From Ampelomyces quisqualis (taxonomy: Eukaryota; Ascomycota; Dothideomycetes; Pleosporales; Phaeosphaeriaceae), in contig JAGTXZ010000003.1 of NCBI GenBank assembly GCA_018398575.1, positions 310,001-374,000 on the forward strand: a stretch of DNA of 64,000 nucleotides. Direction: 5' to 3'. How positions within the stretch are numbered: the first letter of the stretch is position 1; each line of letters begins with the position of its first letter. Shown piece after piece: positions 20,336 through 31,610 of this stretch. The notes beneath the pieces were generated by a model. The model was given only the letters and a program-made list of their open reading frames with translations, did not search any database and was not told the origin of the DNA. The position numbers and the translations under genes were made by a program.

Positions 20336-22037
20336 ATGGCCACCACGACAGCGTTGCCAAACGGCAGTGGCATGGCCAACAAGGCACTCACGGCAGGATT
20401 GCCGTTGCAAAAGGCCGCGGTGGCTTCGAAGAGGACCAGGACGACCGCCAAGAAGCTCCAGGATGAGGGGCTTCTGGCGACAGTAGGCACGTTGGTGTGC
20501 GATCACCAGCTTGGTGCGTCACTCGCATGAATACAGCTTCATTCCCTCATTTGGCGACTAACATCAAGCCTAGGCATCGCCGCTAACCTTGTCGCTCTCG
20601 TTGTCCTCACACACCTTTTCTTCCCCCGCGCAAGAACCCGAACCACTAAGTTTCTTCAATTGTCGTACTACAATCCCGAAACAAACCAGTACGCATGTGG
20701 CACTGACGATCTGCCTTTTGTCCTGTTGTGGACCGTCCTGTTCACAGGAATGCGAGTAATAGTCATGGAACACCTTCTGGACCCGCTGGCGAGGCTTGGA
20801 GGGATCAAATCTAGGAAAGGGCTCAACAGGTTCAAGGAGCAGGCCTGGTTGATTGTATACTATACGGCATCATGGTCGCTGGGCATGGTATGTGACTATG
20901 GGGCCGAGATGATTTTGCACGGCTAACGAAGAAGCAGTACATTATGTACCACTCGGAATTCTGGTTCAATCTGCACGGCATCTGGGATGGCTGGCCATTC
21001 CGCGAGATTGATGGCACTTTCAAGATGTACTATCTGCTGCAGTGGGCTTTTTACGTCCAACAGATCCTGGTCGTCAACATTGAGGAGAAGCGCAAGGACT
21101 ACACGCAGATGCTCGTACACCACATCTTCACCACGGCGCTACTGTTCCTGTCGTACGGGTATTACCATATGCGGGTTGGACTTGTCATCATGTGCACCAT
21201 GGACTTTGTCGACATCATACTGCCGGTAAGTTTGCAGCTGGTCTCGACCAAAATACACGTGACGAGAGCTAACGATAGCAGAGTGCGAAACTGCTTAGAT
21301 ATCTAGGCTACAAGACTGCCTGTGACGTTGCCTTTGGCATTTTCGTTATCGCCTGGCTCGTTACCCGACACATCCTGTACATGACAATTTGCTGGTCCAT
21401 TTACCACCACGCACCCATCGACATGGCACCCGGCTGCTACTTTACGCCCAATCACCCGTTCACGCCCAACTCATCCTACTCCTCCGAACCCCGACTCTTT
21501 CTACCCAAATCCGATACCGCAGCCTTTGAAGCTCACGGCGGCAACAAGCACTGGACCAATTTGCTAAAGGCCTACAACGACAAGAACGGACCGATCTGCT
21601 GGGACCCGAGCATTCGACACTACTTCCTGGGTCTTCTTCTCTTCCTACAGGCTCTTTGCTGCGTATGGTTCAGCATGGTCATCAAGGTTGTCTACAAGGT
21701 CCTTAGCGGCACCGGCGCAGACGACGTGCGCTCCGACGACGAATGCGACGAGGACGAAGACGAGGACGAAGACGAAGACGAAAACATGGAGCACGACCGC
21801 ACAAGCTCGCTCGTCAATTCTGTCACGACGTATGCTGAATCCGGCATGAGCGTCATGCCGACGCCAAAAGAAGAAGAAGTCGGTGCCGATGCACTGACTT
21901 TTGCTCGTCTTAACGGCGCGAGTCAGAGACGCCAGCAGGCGAGGCGGGAGAGCGCGAGGACGAGTGGGATTAGCATTCCTGGACATACAGATCGCAAGGA
22001 CCTGTTGGGACGAATCGGGTGCGATAAGCCCTCGTAA
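20336..22037 (+). CDS. Ceramide synthase (TLC/Lag1 family)
   Basis: Four exons: 20336-20513, 20574-20887, 20938-21225, 21282-22037; 511 residues, all junctions in phase with GT-AG ends and CTAAC-like branch sites. The TLC domain holds the Lag1 motif with its paired histidines, Y-T-Q-M-L-V-H-H-I-F-T-T, and the following MDFVDIILP with the conserved Asp residues. Several membrane helices flank it. This ER enzyme joins a fatty acyl-CoA to a sphingoid base to make (dihydro)ceramide. The cytosolic C-terminus has a long Asp/Glu run (DDECDEDEDEDEDEDE) and a basic Ser-rich tail, likely regulatory. Whether it is the LAG1- or LAC1/BarA-type enzyme was not decided. Confidence 0.92.
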
Positions 22038-22332
22038 GCGTGCGGTACTCGTCATCTCGTTAGTAGAGAAAAGTTTTGCGGGCGTTTTAGTGGACAGATG
22101 GAGAGCTATTATCTTTTACTTACGATGTGTGCTTGTCAACAGGATATACATACCCCCTCCTCCTAGAAGTACAAAGCAATTCTCCTTATCCACTATGACC
22201 TGTATTACAGAGATGATGTGAAGCCCCATACCGAGTGGGCTGAAGTTGGTCCTCGATCAACGTGATGGTGTGGATTGGAAAGAAGTCTAAGCCTAGACGT
22301 CTAGATATCCGGGGTATGTAAACGCCTCAAAG

Positions 22333-22363
<31 letters not shown>

Positions 22364-22492
22364 CGCCCAGACTCCAACAACATGTTTTTGGAATCACAGG
22401 TATCTCGATCCCTGAATGTCACCACTTGCATTCACGAAATTTCATGCTCCGTCGACCCACCGCAAAAGAGGCCTGCCGCCAGCAGAGGACTC
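22038..22492. other. Convergent intergenic region with ATGCCC hexanucleotide repeat
   Basis: 455 bp between the 3' ends of the ceramide synthase and PROPPIN genes, presumably holding both terminators. Five perfect ATGCCC copies and one ACGCCC variant occupy 22333-22368. Confidence 0.6.
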
Positions 22493-23719
22493 CTAGTCGT
22501 CGAGATATCGTTTCCACCCAAAAGGCGCTACAATCTTCTTGCCCGTATCCTCCTGGATGACGATGCTGAAACGTTCCCAGCGCGCGTCCTGTCCTGCGCC
22601 GAGGATGAGGATGGTGTTGTCGTCTAGCCAGCCTAGCAAGCCCTTGGTTGGCCTGCCGCCGGGCACGCCCGGGATGCCTGCGCCCAGGGTAGCCGACTTC
22701 ATGTGCGGGCCCCACGTTGTTGGTTCGTCGCCCATTTCGAATTTGACCGAAGCGGTTGGGTACGTGTCTGAGAAGTGGCGTGGGAGGAGCGGGACTTTGG
22801 AGAGAAAGCCGTACTTGTGTTGCTTGGAATCCGCTGTCTGCGTGCTGCTGAGGTCGAACATGTGCAAGGTCGACTTGTCTGACGTGACGGCTAGCATGGT
22901 TCCTGATGGCGAGAAGGCGAGGGAGAGAATGGCGGCTGGGTCGACGCCGCGGCGGAACTCGGCTAGCTTTGTGCACGAGGGGAAGGACCATAGGCGGATG
23001 ATGGTGCCTTGCTCGCTGGCTGTCGCGACCATGTCGCCATTCCTGCTGAGAGCGAGGGCGCGCAACGGGGTCTCGTGGGCCGGTATGATGCTGACATTGC
23101 CCGTGTTCAGGTCGAACAGCTTGACCTGGCCAATCGTTCTTCCTGGAAAAGCAACAGTGCTTTTGCCCAGCTCGCAGAGTCCAGAGGGGTTGTTCGCCGT
23201 CTCATATTCCGTCACCCTGTCCGGCGGAATCTTCATCTTGTAGATGCCGACCTTGTTGAGCTGCACAACGATCAAGTGTGTCTGCGTTATGCGAACGCGC
23301 TGCACGGGCGTGTTGAACTCGAGAGTCGTGGCGACTACACTGGTTTGATCGTTCCATATTTGGACCTCGTACAAAATGTCAGTGTCGTTGATCAGCTGCC
23401 AGCCCGAGTCCTCGGGGCGACAGACCTTGTTTTGGGGAAACTTGGGCTGCTTCCCTCCTCCGACGAGGGCGATGTAGCTGGTGGTGCCGAGCATTTCCGC
23501 GCAGCCGATGCCGCCGCCGACTTCTACACGCCTGTCAGTCGTGTCCGGAGATACTTTGCGAGCTCTCAAACCTCTCGCAACTTTCTGATCGCATGTCTTG
23601 GATGAGAAGACGCGGAACCCTGTCTCTAAAGCTGCAGAGAAGCACGAGCAGTCTGCGTTGAGGGAGACGGAAAGGACAAAGGGGCCCTGGTCGGAATCTA
23701 GGATGGGGCGGGTGTTCAT
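22493..23719 (-). CDS. PROPPIN, phosphoinositide-binding beta-propeller (Hsv2/Atg18 family)
   Basis: Two exons, 23572-23719 and 22493-23523; 392 residues. The seven-bladed WD-type propeller includes the diagnostic F-R-R-G phosphoinositide-binding motif in KLAEFRRGVDPAAILSLAF, preceded by ALALSRNGDMVATASEQGT and followed by FSPSGTMLAVTSDKSTLHMF. The start NTRPILDSDQ and the GGGKQPKFPQNK block resemble Hsv2/WIPI4 more than Atg18 itself. Such proteins bind PI3P and PI(3,5)P2 on endosomes, vacuole and autophagic membranes. The 48-nt intron (23524-23571) is a multiple of three without an in-frame stop; the splice is inferred because K-V-A-R/E-V-G-G-G-I-G restores the family sequence. Confidence 0.88.
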   Translation of the reverse strand: MNTRPILDSDQGPFVLSVSLNADCSCFSAALETGFRVFSSKTCDQKVARGLRARKVSPDTTDRRVEVGGGIGCAEMLGTTSYIALVGGGKQPKFPQNKVCRPEDSGWQLINDTDILYEVQIWNDQTSVVATTLEFNTPVQRVRITQTHLIVVQLNKVGIYKMKIPPDRVTEYETANNPSGLCELGKSTVAFPGRTIGQVKLFDLNTGNVSIIPAHETPLRALALSRNGDMVATASEQGTIIRLWSFPSCTKLAEFRRGVDPAAILSLAFSPSGTMLAVTSDKSTLHMFDLSSTQTADSKQHKYGFLSKVPLLPRHFSDTYPTASVKFEMGDEPTTWGPHMKSATLGAGIPGVPGGRPTKGLLGWLDDNTILILGAGQDARWERFSIVIQEDTGKKIVAPFGWKRYLDD

Positions 23720-24984
23720 GTTGGGCGCTGCTGCGAAGCTATGAATGTGGGTAGATGCGTACTAGGCGGGGGCCCCGCTCGATCGGTCGGCTACCTCAAG
23801 GAAGAGTGGGGTGCCGGAAGAGCATTCAGCAATATGTGAGGTGGCCTAGCAAACGGCGCGGGTGACAGCGAGACTGGATATGGCGACATACTAGTGCCAT
23901 ATAAATAGTGGATGGAATGGCCTGAGCGAGGTGTAGTTCAATGGTCGAGGAGTTGTGAACGCGCACCCTAGGAGGCTCACGCTAGCGAATCATCAGCCTC
24001 ACATAACATCTACTTTCAAAGCGAGCTACACAAACAAAGCTAAGAGCTCTTAGGATACCTGTGTTATCATTTGAAAACACGTAGAGGGGGAGTTTTACTA
24101 CGAAGGTAACGTTGTGGGCATAATTAGTTGAGCGCGATCAAGATAGTACATCACCTCGATAACATGGTAGTAGAGTGTTGAGATTTTGAAGTTCTATGCT
24201 ACTAAAGATAGAAACTGGCTGGGGTGCGCCATATCATCTTGTTGGGGGGCGCACTGCTCACTTACCAGGCTGCGCGATGTCACAGTTATTGGAGTGCGCG
24301 ATATTCTCTGTGGGGTGCTCACTGCTCACTGCTGAGCGTCTCCTGGTCGAAGCCCGTGATGGCATCCGCCGCGCTGCATGGTCCAAGCTCCGGGCTAGCG
24401 GGAGCTAGTGGAAGTGAGGAGAGCGGGGCCCACGTGACCTACACTTCGAGCATCTCACGTTGTTGGAGACTTGGAGTCCGTGGACCGTGAGGCAGATCCG
24501 CATGAGGACTTCCTGGAAGAAACAGATGCAAAAGTAGGCGGACATCAGGCGATGTGGAGAGTGCCGTCGAGACGGTCAGCAAGATTACCTTCCCAGCACT
24601 GTGCTCATGAGCTCTCGGGGGTCACTGTGGCCGGCGCTGACGGGCTGAGGCATGACAAGAATGTCATGTACGGCCTTTTTGTCTTCGCGTCAGGAGCCTT
24701 GCAACTGCGCCGCAGGTGCGAGGTGAAGATGCCCGACATGGACTCGCCAGGTGATCGCGCCAAGACAGGAGACAACGACCGGGGCCGCAGGCGCTAGTGA
24801 GCCCCTTTGCATTGCGCAGGGAGCAGCTGCCAGCGCCTCCAAATTTCCTCGACCACTCCCGCTCTCAACACACACACCCCGTTTCGACTCACCACACGCA
24901 CGCCGCCCTTGAAAGCGTCGGCTGCCTCATCTGCAGGCCCACAACCCCGCACGAACAGACCACGTGGATCGCTCGAATTCCAAC
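23720..24984. other. Intergenic, between divergent PROPPIN and septin genes
   Basis: 1.27 kb serving as promoter space for two outward-facing genes. A stretch around 24225-24345 repeats GCGC...CACTGCTCAC-like words. The last 150 bp are C-rich and probably septin leader. No tRNA: a GTGTAGTTCAATGG word near 23931 lacks the rest of a cloverleaf. Confidence 0.5.
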
Positions 24985-26414
24985 ATGTCTTCCGTACGCC
25001 TTCCCCAAGACCACCTATCCATCAGGCACACGAGGCCAACTACCATGCCTGCCACGCTCGCATCGAGCCATTGTCACCTCACTGACTGCCATGCAGATGC
25101 TCAAGACGCGCAGAAAGAAGAATGTCAAGAAGGGCATCCAGTTCTGCCTGATGGTGTGCGGCGCCTCAGGAACTGGCAGGACCACATTCGTCAACACCCT
25201 CTGCGGCAAGAAGGTCCTCGAGCACAAGGAGTCGGACGACCCGACAGTAGCACACATTGAGGAAGGCGTTAAGATCCAGCCCATCACCGTTGGTATGTTC
25301 GGCCAATGGCTCGTGCATGGCCGGCGCGGGTTGGCTAACTGATCACCAGAGCTCGACGAGGAAGGAACCCGCATCTCGCTCACCGTTGTCGACACACCCG
25401 GATTCGGTGACCAGATCGATAACGAGGCCAGGTACGTTGTCATGGCAGATGGAGAAGCGCCCTAGCTCACACTGCCGCAGTTTCCAGGAGATTGTCGGCT
25501 ACCTCGAGCGCCAATACGATGGCATTCTGGCCGAAGAGTCGCGTATCAAACGTAACCCAAGGTTCCGAGATGATCGTGTACACGCCATGTTGTACTTCAT
25601 CACACCAACAGGCCACGGGTCAGTCGCCTCATCCTGCTCTGCATCTCACTATTGACACCTCATAGTCTTCGCGAACTCGATATCGAGCTGATGAAGCGTC
25701 TGTCACCCCGCTGCAACGTCATTCCTGTCATTGGAAAGGCCGATTCGCTTACGCCAGCCGAGCTCGCCGAGTCGAAGAAGCTTGTTATGGAGGACATCGA
25801 GCACTACCGCATCCCCGTGTACAACTTCCCTTACGACATTGAGGAGGACGACGAGGACACCGTCGAGGAGAACGCCGAGCTCCGTGGCCTGATGCCCTTT
25901 GCCATTGTTGGCTCTGAAGATATCGTCGAGGTCAACGGCCGACGGGTCCGGGCACGACAGTACCCTTGGGGAATAGTGGAGGTCGACAACCCTCGTCACT
26001 CGGATTTCTTGGCCGTCCGAAGTGCGCTTCTTCACAGCCATCTTGCTGACCTCAAGGAAATCACGCATGACTTCCTCTACGAAAATTACCGTACCGAGGC
26101 CCTCAGCAAGTCCGTCCAAGGTGGTGCTGCTGTGTAGGTCACCAAGTTCTTCTCTCAACTTGCCAAAAGCTAACGTTTTCACCAGTGATTCATCGATGAA
26201 CCCTGAAGATCTTGCCAGCCAATCGGTTCGCTTGAAGGAGGAACAGCTGCGTCGGGAGGAGGAGAAGCTCCGCGAGATCGAAGTCAAGGTCCAGCGAGAG
26301 ATCAATGAGAAGCGGCAGGAGCTCCTGGCTCGCGAGAGCCAGCTGAAGGAGATTGAGGCCCGCATGCACAGGGAACAAAGCGGTCACATCGACACCGACA
26401 CCGAGACTGCATGA
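24985..26414 (+). CDS. CDC11: Septin CDC11 (AspA group)
   Basis: Six exons: 24985-24993 (9 nt, M-S-S), 25097-25292, 25350-25431, 25481-25618, 25666-26133, 26186-26414; 373 residues, all phases consistent. GTPase core: P-loop GASGTGRTTF, where the usual Lys is Arg, a hallmark of the Cdc11 group; G3 D-T-P-G-F-G-D; G4 region GKADSLT; septin unique element PRHSDFLAVRSALLHSHL. The C-terminus is a charged coiled coil (RLKEEQLRREEEKLREIE). Cdc11 sits at the end of septin rods and helps build septin filaments at septa, hyphal tips and branch points. A basic run near the N-terminus (KTRRKKNVKK) is the expected phosphoinositide-binding segment. Confidence 0.93.
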
Positions 26415-29400
26415 GCGCGTCTGATAGACATCTTGCATTCAACTATCCCGCCCAAGTTCTGCCGCAAGTTGGGCTGCCGTGTGTAGCGCGCTAGCCTCTC
26501 AATTTACGGTCCGGAGCTGCAAAAACTATATACTGCAGCGGCATGCATTCGTATTGCACGACTCGCGTGTTGCAGAAATGACCAGGGAGTATGGGCTGTT
26601 GGCGTCTTTCTTCTTATCCGGGGCCGGCTGGTCTTATCTAGACAGTGACAGAGTCTTGATGGTGTCCGAGGTATTCCCGTCTTGACACGACACTACTTTG
26701 TCGTTTGTTTTCTTATCACTTCCATACTTATTCCCCGCCTTTTGGTCTTCTCACAGGAAGTAATCTAGTTCTAATATTACCCCGGTGGTTCTGCCTGCTG
26801 TTCTGACGAGTGCCCGCTGTATGGGCGCAGTGTCATGATTGTCGCGTCTGCACTTGCTCGCATCGAGTGCTGCTCACATTTTTGGCAGTCTCCGCTCTTT
26901 CGCAAAATACACGTACACGCGCGCTTTTCCCAGACACCCTTCACTGACATGGCCCCACTCAGATCTCGCCTACAACAGCACGTCATCCCATCATCATCCT
27001 TCCACGTCCCGAACAGCTGCCAGTACCGGCGCTTCTGACGGCTTCAATGAGATGAGGAATGGCCTCTCACGTTGCAGACGCCCATAGCGTTGGGCTGACG
27101 TGCTCATGTTTCGAATGTGCCAATCGGCATAGTACACAAATAAGATGACAGATGGTTGGGCACCATTGTCCACTATCCTCCTCCGATGCTGGGTCGAGAC
27201 TTCACCGCAGCGTGATTCTATGAGGACCCCGACCGCAACCACATCATATGTGAAGCGGTTTCCGTGTCCAAGCACACTCATGCGACATTCTGGTAGTTAG
27301 TACAGAAGTCATCGGTTGCTAAGCGATTTTCTCGCTCGCGGCGTAGCGCAGTGCATGCAGGAAGATGACTACATCCATCCTCAGTACATTCTGAACGATT
27401 CCAGAAAGCGTAGTTCGTATTACAATCATTCCAGGTCATTTGCTATACACTGCGGTATGACAGCAAACCGGCGGTATGAAGACTGGCTCAAACCAGCACA
27501 CTTCCACCGCGAGCCGAATCACACTTCATAGCCAAAAAAAAAAAGAAAATGTTGTTGATTGAAAACACTCTGCACCCGTACCTGTTGGAGTCGATTGCGG
27601 AGGAAAGCGCAGGCGACGAGTGCTGCAGTCAGCTCAAGGTATGAAAGCAGGAGTACTTTGGGTGCATCAATTTTCCCGCATCGGTATCCTTTTGCGTTCT
27701 TCTGGGGTAGGTAGCAGAGACATGGCACGAGAATGTCTGGCCAATCGGCAAAGTACGCAGTCGGGTGCAGCTTCGAGACATGGCCCGTAATGCCCTCCCG
27801 AAGTCGGCTCGGTCTCATGTACAGACACGCCAGTCGCGGGAATGCTCCTCCATACCTGGGTTGGATCGCAGCCATGTCCTTCATCCATGGGACGGGCAGT
27901 GGTCGAATTACCATTTTACGTCAAGTTGCTGATGTTGGCTGGTCGAGATGATTCCATCTCAGCAACGTCTGATGCAGCGACGTTGGGCAAACGCGGCCAG
28001 CTGGTAGTGTTGTCATCGTATCCATATCTTCATGCCAGTCATTCATGTCGGGTCACGATGGAGGAATCCAGGGTTCCTGTTCGATGCCAGGCATCGTCGT
28101 TCAGTACATGCACCTCGGTGGTTTATGTGCGCAGCTGTCGAAGCGTGATGTGTTGAACAGGTTGGATGCAGTATAGGCCTACCAAAGGCTTACTAGACAT
28201 TCAACCCGTGCACAACTCGACGATGCAGTCGTTCGCTGAAGCCAGAAGCACGAGCAAATATCACCATGGCAAGTTCGCGGAGACACTTGAGTGTCATCAG
28301 AGGCAGTCCGATTGGCCTGGCAAACACACACACACACACAGACGCATTCCAGTGAGCCGACCCGACTCTTGAGTCTTTCACCCGTCGCCATGCGCGGTAA
28401 AGAAGAAATGCTTTGCAGTGTGAATGGAGGAGTCGACGTTCCTATCGGGCCTGCAGAACTTGCATGCACAATGTATGCAGGCAGACGCTCCTTGTGTGTT
28501 CTTTACGACGACGATGTCTGACGTTGTGCAACACTCAACAATTGCGCGAAGTCGTCTGAATCGGCGAGAGGCGTGGCGCACGACTTGAAAAGTACGAGAC
28601 GACGAACTTGGGTTCGCCGATCGAACAAGCACTGGAGCTTGCTTAGCTGCGCCTCCAACGGTCATGGCCCATTATTAATAATAATGCAGTCTCGCAGAAC
28701 TGGTCAACCGCGCATTGCGCGGTTCGCCCACAGCGGATGCTGCAGCTGCGTATACGGTTGACGCCATGATATGCAGGCTGGACCCACTGCCGTGGCTCGG
28801 GAATGCAGGTCATGCATCCGGCTCACAAGGCACACCACACCACCCACTTCATCCGCAACGGCACTCGACCATTCTGTGGAGAGCAGAACTCCATGGGCCG
28901 ATAAGGTCGTTGAGCTCTCACGACGCTTCGCTCTCGAGTCTGGCCACGCGCCAAGTCTGAGCCACTGTGACCTCGCACGCCCACTGGCTACGACCGGCAG
29001 TGAAAGCTCGGTCGAAGAGTACCATGTGCCTCGTCAGAGATTTTGTACCTTTACGCCAGAGCCTGAGACACCGCACCGCGCCAGCAGCATCGGTCTGTGC
29101 AATTCGCAAATCCTCCCACCTCGCCAATCGGAACGCAGATCGTCGGGAAGGGGGGATTTCAACGCTTTTTGGCCTCAGTCTTGACTCGGTCTGGATCCAC
29201 TGCCGGATGCAGGGAACCTTCCCCCGAGCTGGAGCTTCCTAGTTGCTTTATCGGCTTGGTCTGTCATGTACCACTTTTAGCCCGCTTCACACGTCTTGCA
29301 TGCGACTGCGGCGGCAAAGCTAGTAAAATATGGACCCTTCTTACAGCTCGTCATCACACCTCGTTGCCTTTGTGCAGCCAGAGTGGTGCCACCGCTGCCT

Positions 29401-29738
29401 TTACTGGTAGCAGTCATGTCCACACTTCACTCGTTGGTGGGAACCTTGAGTTGCTTGGCATCTCATTCCCTACCTTGTCACTGGGAGTTACACAGCTACT
29501 TTATCTTCGAGCTACTTTGATATCCTTCATCTGCGGGTTCTGTGTGCCACTGCTCATTGATGCTGCTGCATTGAGGCTACCGTTTGGCTTGACAGTGTGT
29601 TTTCAACAGTATTATACTTTGTCACTTACCCAATAGCTTCATTGCCTCAACAATTATCCGAGTGTTCGAGTGTTCGAGTCACCCACTACATAATTGCCAC
29701 CCCAGCCGCAGTGAGGCCCTTCGCAATTGGACTCAGCA
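26415..29738. other. Long gene-free stretch
   Basis: 3.3 kb between septin and PQ-loop genes. Overlapping short ORFs on both strands lack any family resemblance. A (CA)n microsatellite occupies about 28323-28341 and a small ATTATTAATAATAAT tract lies near 28672. The stretch 27519-27914 (minus) is the longest frame that looks like ordinary protein, but I do not recognise it and cannot support it as a gene. A non-coding RNA cannot be excluded. Confidence 0.45.
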
Positions 29739-31095
29739 ATGGACAGACCACAAGTTGACATACCGCCTGTCAGTATCTACGAATATCTCAAACTCGTTTC
29801 ACTAACATCTCATTGCAGGCTGCGAATGTACTGGGTGTAAGCTAGAGTCACTGTCATGATCAAATTCCCTGCGCTAACACAACCTGATGAATAGACCATT
29901 GGTACAGGCAAGTACTCCATGTCAAATGCTCTCACTCTCGCTAACGATTGCACAGTGTAAGCGATACGGTCGTTTCGAGAGTAAGACGTTGATGCTGACG
30001 AAGGTTTCACGACAGATGCTGGTGCGTTCAGGTAAGTCAATTTCCAACCCACAATATAAGTAGTTACCGATAATTCCTAGATTATACCACAGTAAGGATG
30101 ACGAATCATACGTTCTCACAGTGGCTGATAACTCGAAGAATATGGCACAACTATCGTCGGAAAACCACAGACGGGCTTCCAGGAACGATGCTGATTCTAT
30201 GGTCAATCTGTATGGACTATCAGACGAGTATGTGGACGCCACTGACGTGTTTTCAGGCGGTGTCCCTTTCGGCGTATATGCCATCGTGCAGGTAAGATGT
30301 CGTCCACGTCTAATATCAAAAGAGACTAAGATTCAAGCAGAACTTCAACTTCGCGCTCAAATTCCAACCTCAAGCCTTCGCCGGCCTCACACTAATAGCG
30401 TGGGGCCAAACACTCTACTACCACAAGTCAATTCATCCTGCTCCATAAGCAGCCACTGCATACTAACACAGCGCAGTAAATGGCGCGCCTGGACCGCCAC
30501 CCTTGCGACCATCGCCCTCGCGGCCTCTTTCGCCCTCATGGAACTCATCCTCATCCTCACTCTCCGCGGCCCCTACGCCCGTGGCATCCAATGGCCCATG
30601 ATGCTCATGGCCATCTCCGCATCCGTGATCCAAGTCATCGGCCTGATACCGCCTTACTTTGAGCTCGCCAAGCGCCACGGCCGTGTCATTGGCATTGATT
30701 TCTGGTTTCTGACGATTGACTACGCAGGCGCGTTTTTCAGCCTCATGGCGGTCGTGGCGCAGCAGTGGTTCGATGCGCTGGGCGCGAGCCTGTATATTGC
30801 GTGCATGGCGCTCGAGACGGGCATTTTTGTCTGTCAGGCCGTGTGGATGTGGAGAGTTGGCGAGACGAGGAAAAAGGCCAAAATGGCTGGGTTGTCGTAT
30901 GATGACTATGTCGCCAAGTTTCCGGGGAGGTCCATGTCGGTGGAGGATGTGCGTGATTTGGAGGCTTGTTGCGGCGAGCATAGGCCGGCAGGTGTGCAAG
31001 AGGAGGTATTGGACGACAAGGTTGATGGTGGGTCGACACCTTGTGCGGAAAAGGGCACGATGCAGCCACCACCGTCTGCTGTCGTCAAGCCTTGA
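29739..31095 (+). CDS. PQ-loop repeat membrane protein, microexon-rich
   Basis: Ten exons deduced: 29739-29768, 29819-29836, 29895-29907, 29956 (1 nt), 30016-30031, 30081-30091, 30139-30209, 30257-30291, 30341-30426, 30477-31095; total 900 nt, 299 residues. Only this set gives the conserved PQ-loop T-V-C-W-C-V-Q-I-I-P-Q-I-W-H-N and a continuous frame. One donor is GC (CAG|GCAAGT at 29908), the rest GT. Seven hydrophobic segments follow in the pattern of the PQ-loop/SWEET-like transporter clan, with a hydrophilic tail of about 75 residues. Relatives include vacuolar/lysosomal cationic amino-acid exporters and membrane-trafficking proteins; substrate unknown. It is convergent with the phosphatase gene. 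Confidence 0.85.
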
Positions 31096-31522
31096 GCACG
31101 ACACTTTTCCTCTTTGTTTTTTTGGTCCTGCCTTTGAGCGGTTCGTTTCTTTCTTCTCCTTGGTGTCAGTCACATTCATGATGGTTGAAAAGCGATGACG
31201 GTGTATTAAAAGTCGCCTGCAGAAGCGAGTTTTCCTCTCTCAAAAAGTCGGCTGGTGGGATTTCTTTCTTGATCTTCCTGTCGCACACAAAAGCAGCGAG
31301 CTTTACTTTGCCAACTCCATTCTTCGGATCGAAAAGCGGACATGGAGCAGGAAAAAAGTCTTTTTCATCTATGCAGTCAATCTCATCTTACTCATCCCTT
31401 CCTCAGTCAGCGTTTGTCCGTGCTGAACAAACAACCAAAATTGTGATTATGGATTCGAAAAGAGTTTGTTCTCATTCACACGGTTAATTTTTTTCTCCTC
31501 CAGAATGCCTCTTGGCACGACT
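31096..31522. other. Convergent intergenic region
   Basis: 430 bp between the PQ-loop gene stop and the repeat at the phosphatase 3' end. Presumed 3' untranslated regions; nothing else seen. Confidence 0.5.
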
Positions 31523-31610
31523 CACGCCTCCTCCACGATCAAGTTCTCCACGATCACGCCTCCTCCACGATCAAGTTCTCCACGATCACGCCTCCTCCAC
31601 GATCAAGTTC
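31523..31610. repeat. 32-bp tandem repeat, 2.75 copies, over the phosphatase stop codon
   Basis: Units 31523-31554, 31555-31586 and a partial 31587-31610, identical over the compared length (unit starts CACGCCTCCTCCACGATCAA). The copy nearest the gene encodes its last residues N-L-I-V-E-E-A and the stop; the other copies lie just downstream. Confidence 0.93.

Noticed and set aside
23925..23995. tRNA-like words (GTGTAGTTCAATGG) near 23931
   Set aside because: No acceptor-stem pairing and no T-arm GGTTCGAATCC-like sequence at the right distance.
27519..27914. 131-codon minus-strand frame in the long gene-free stretch
   Set aside because: Looks somewhat protein-like at the start but ends in low-complexity Phe/Leu and has no recognised family or splice context.
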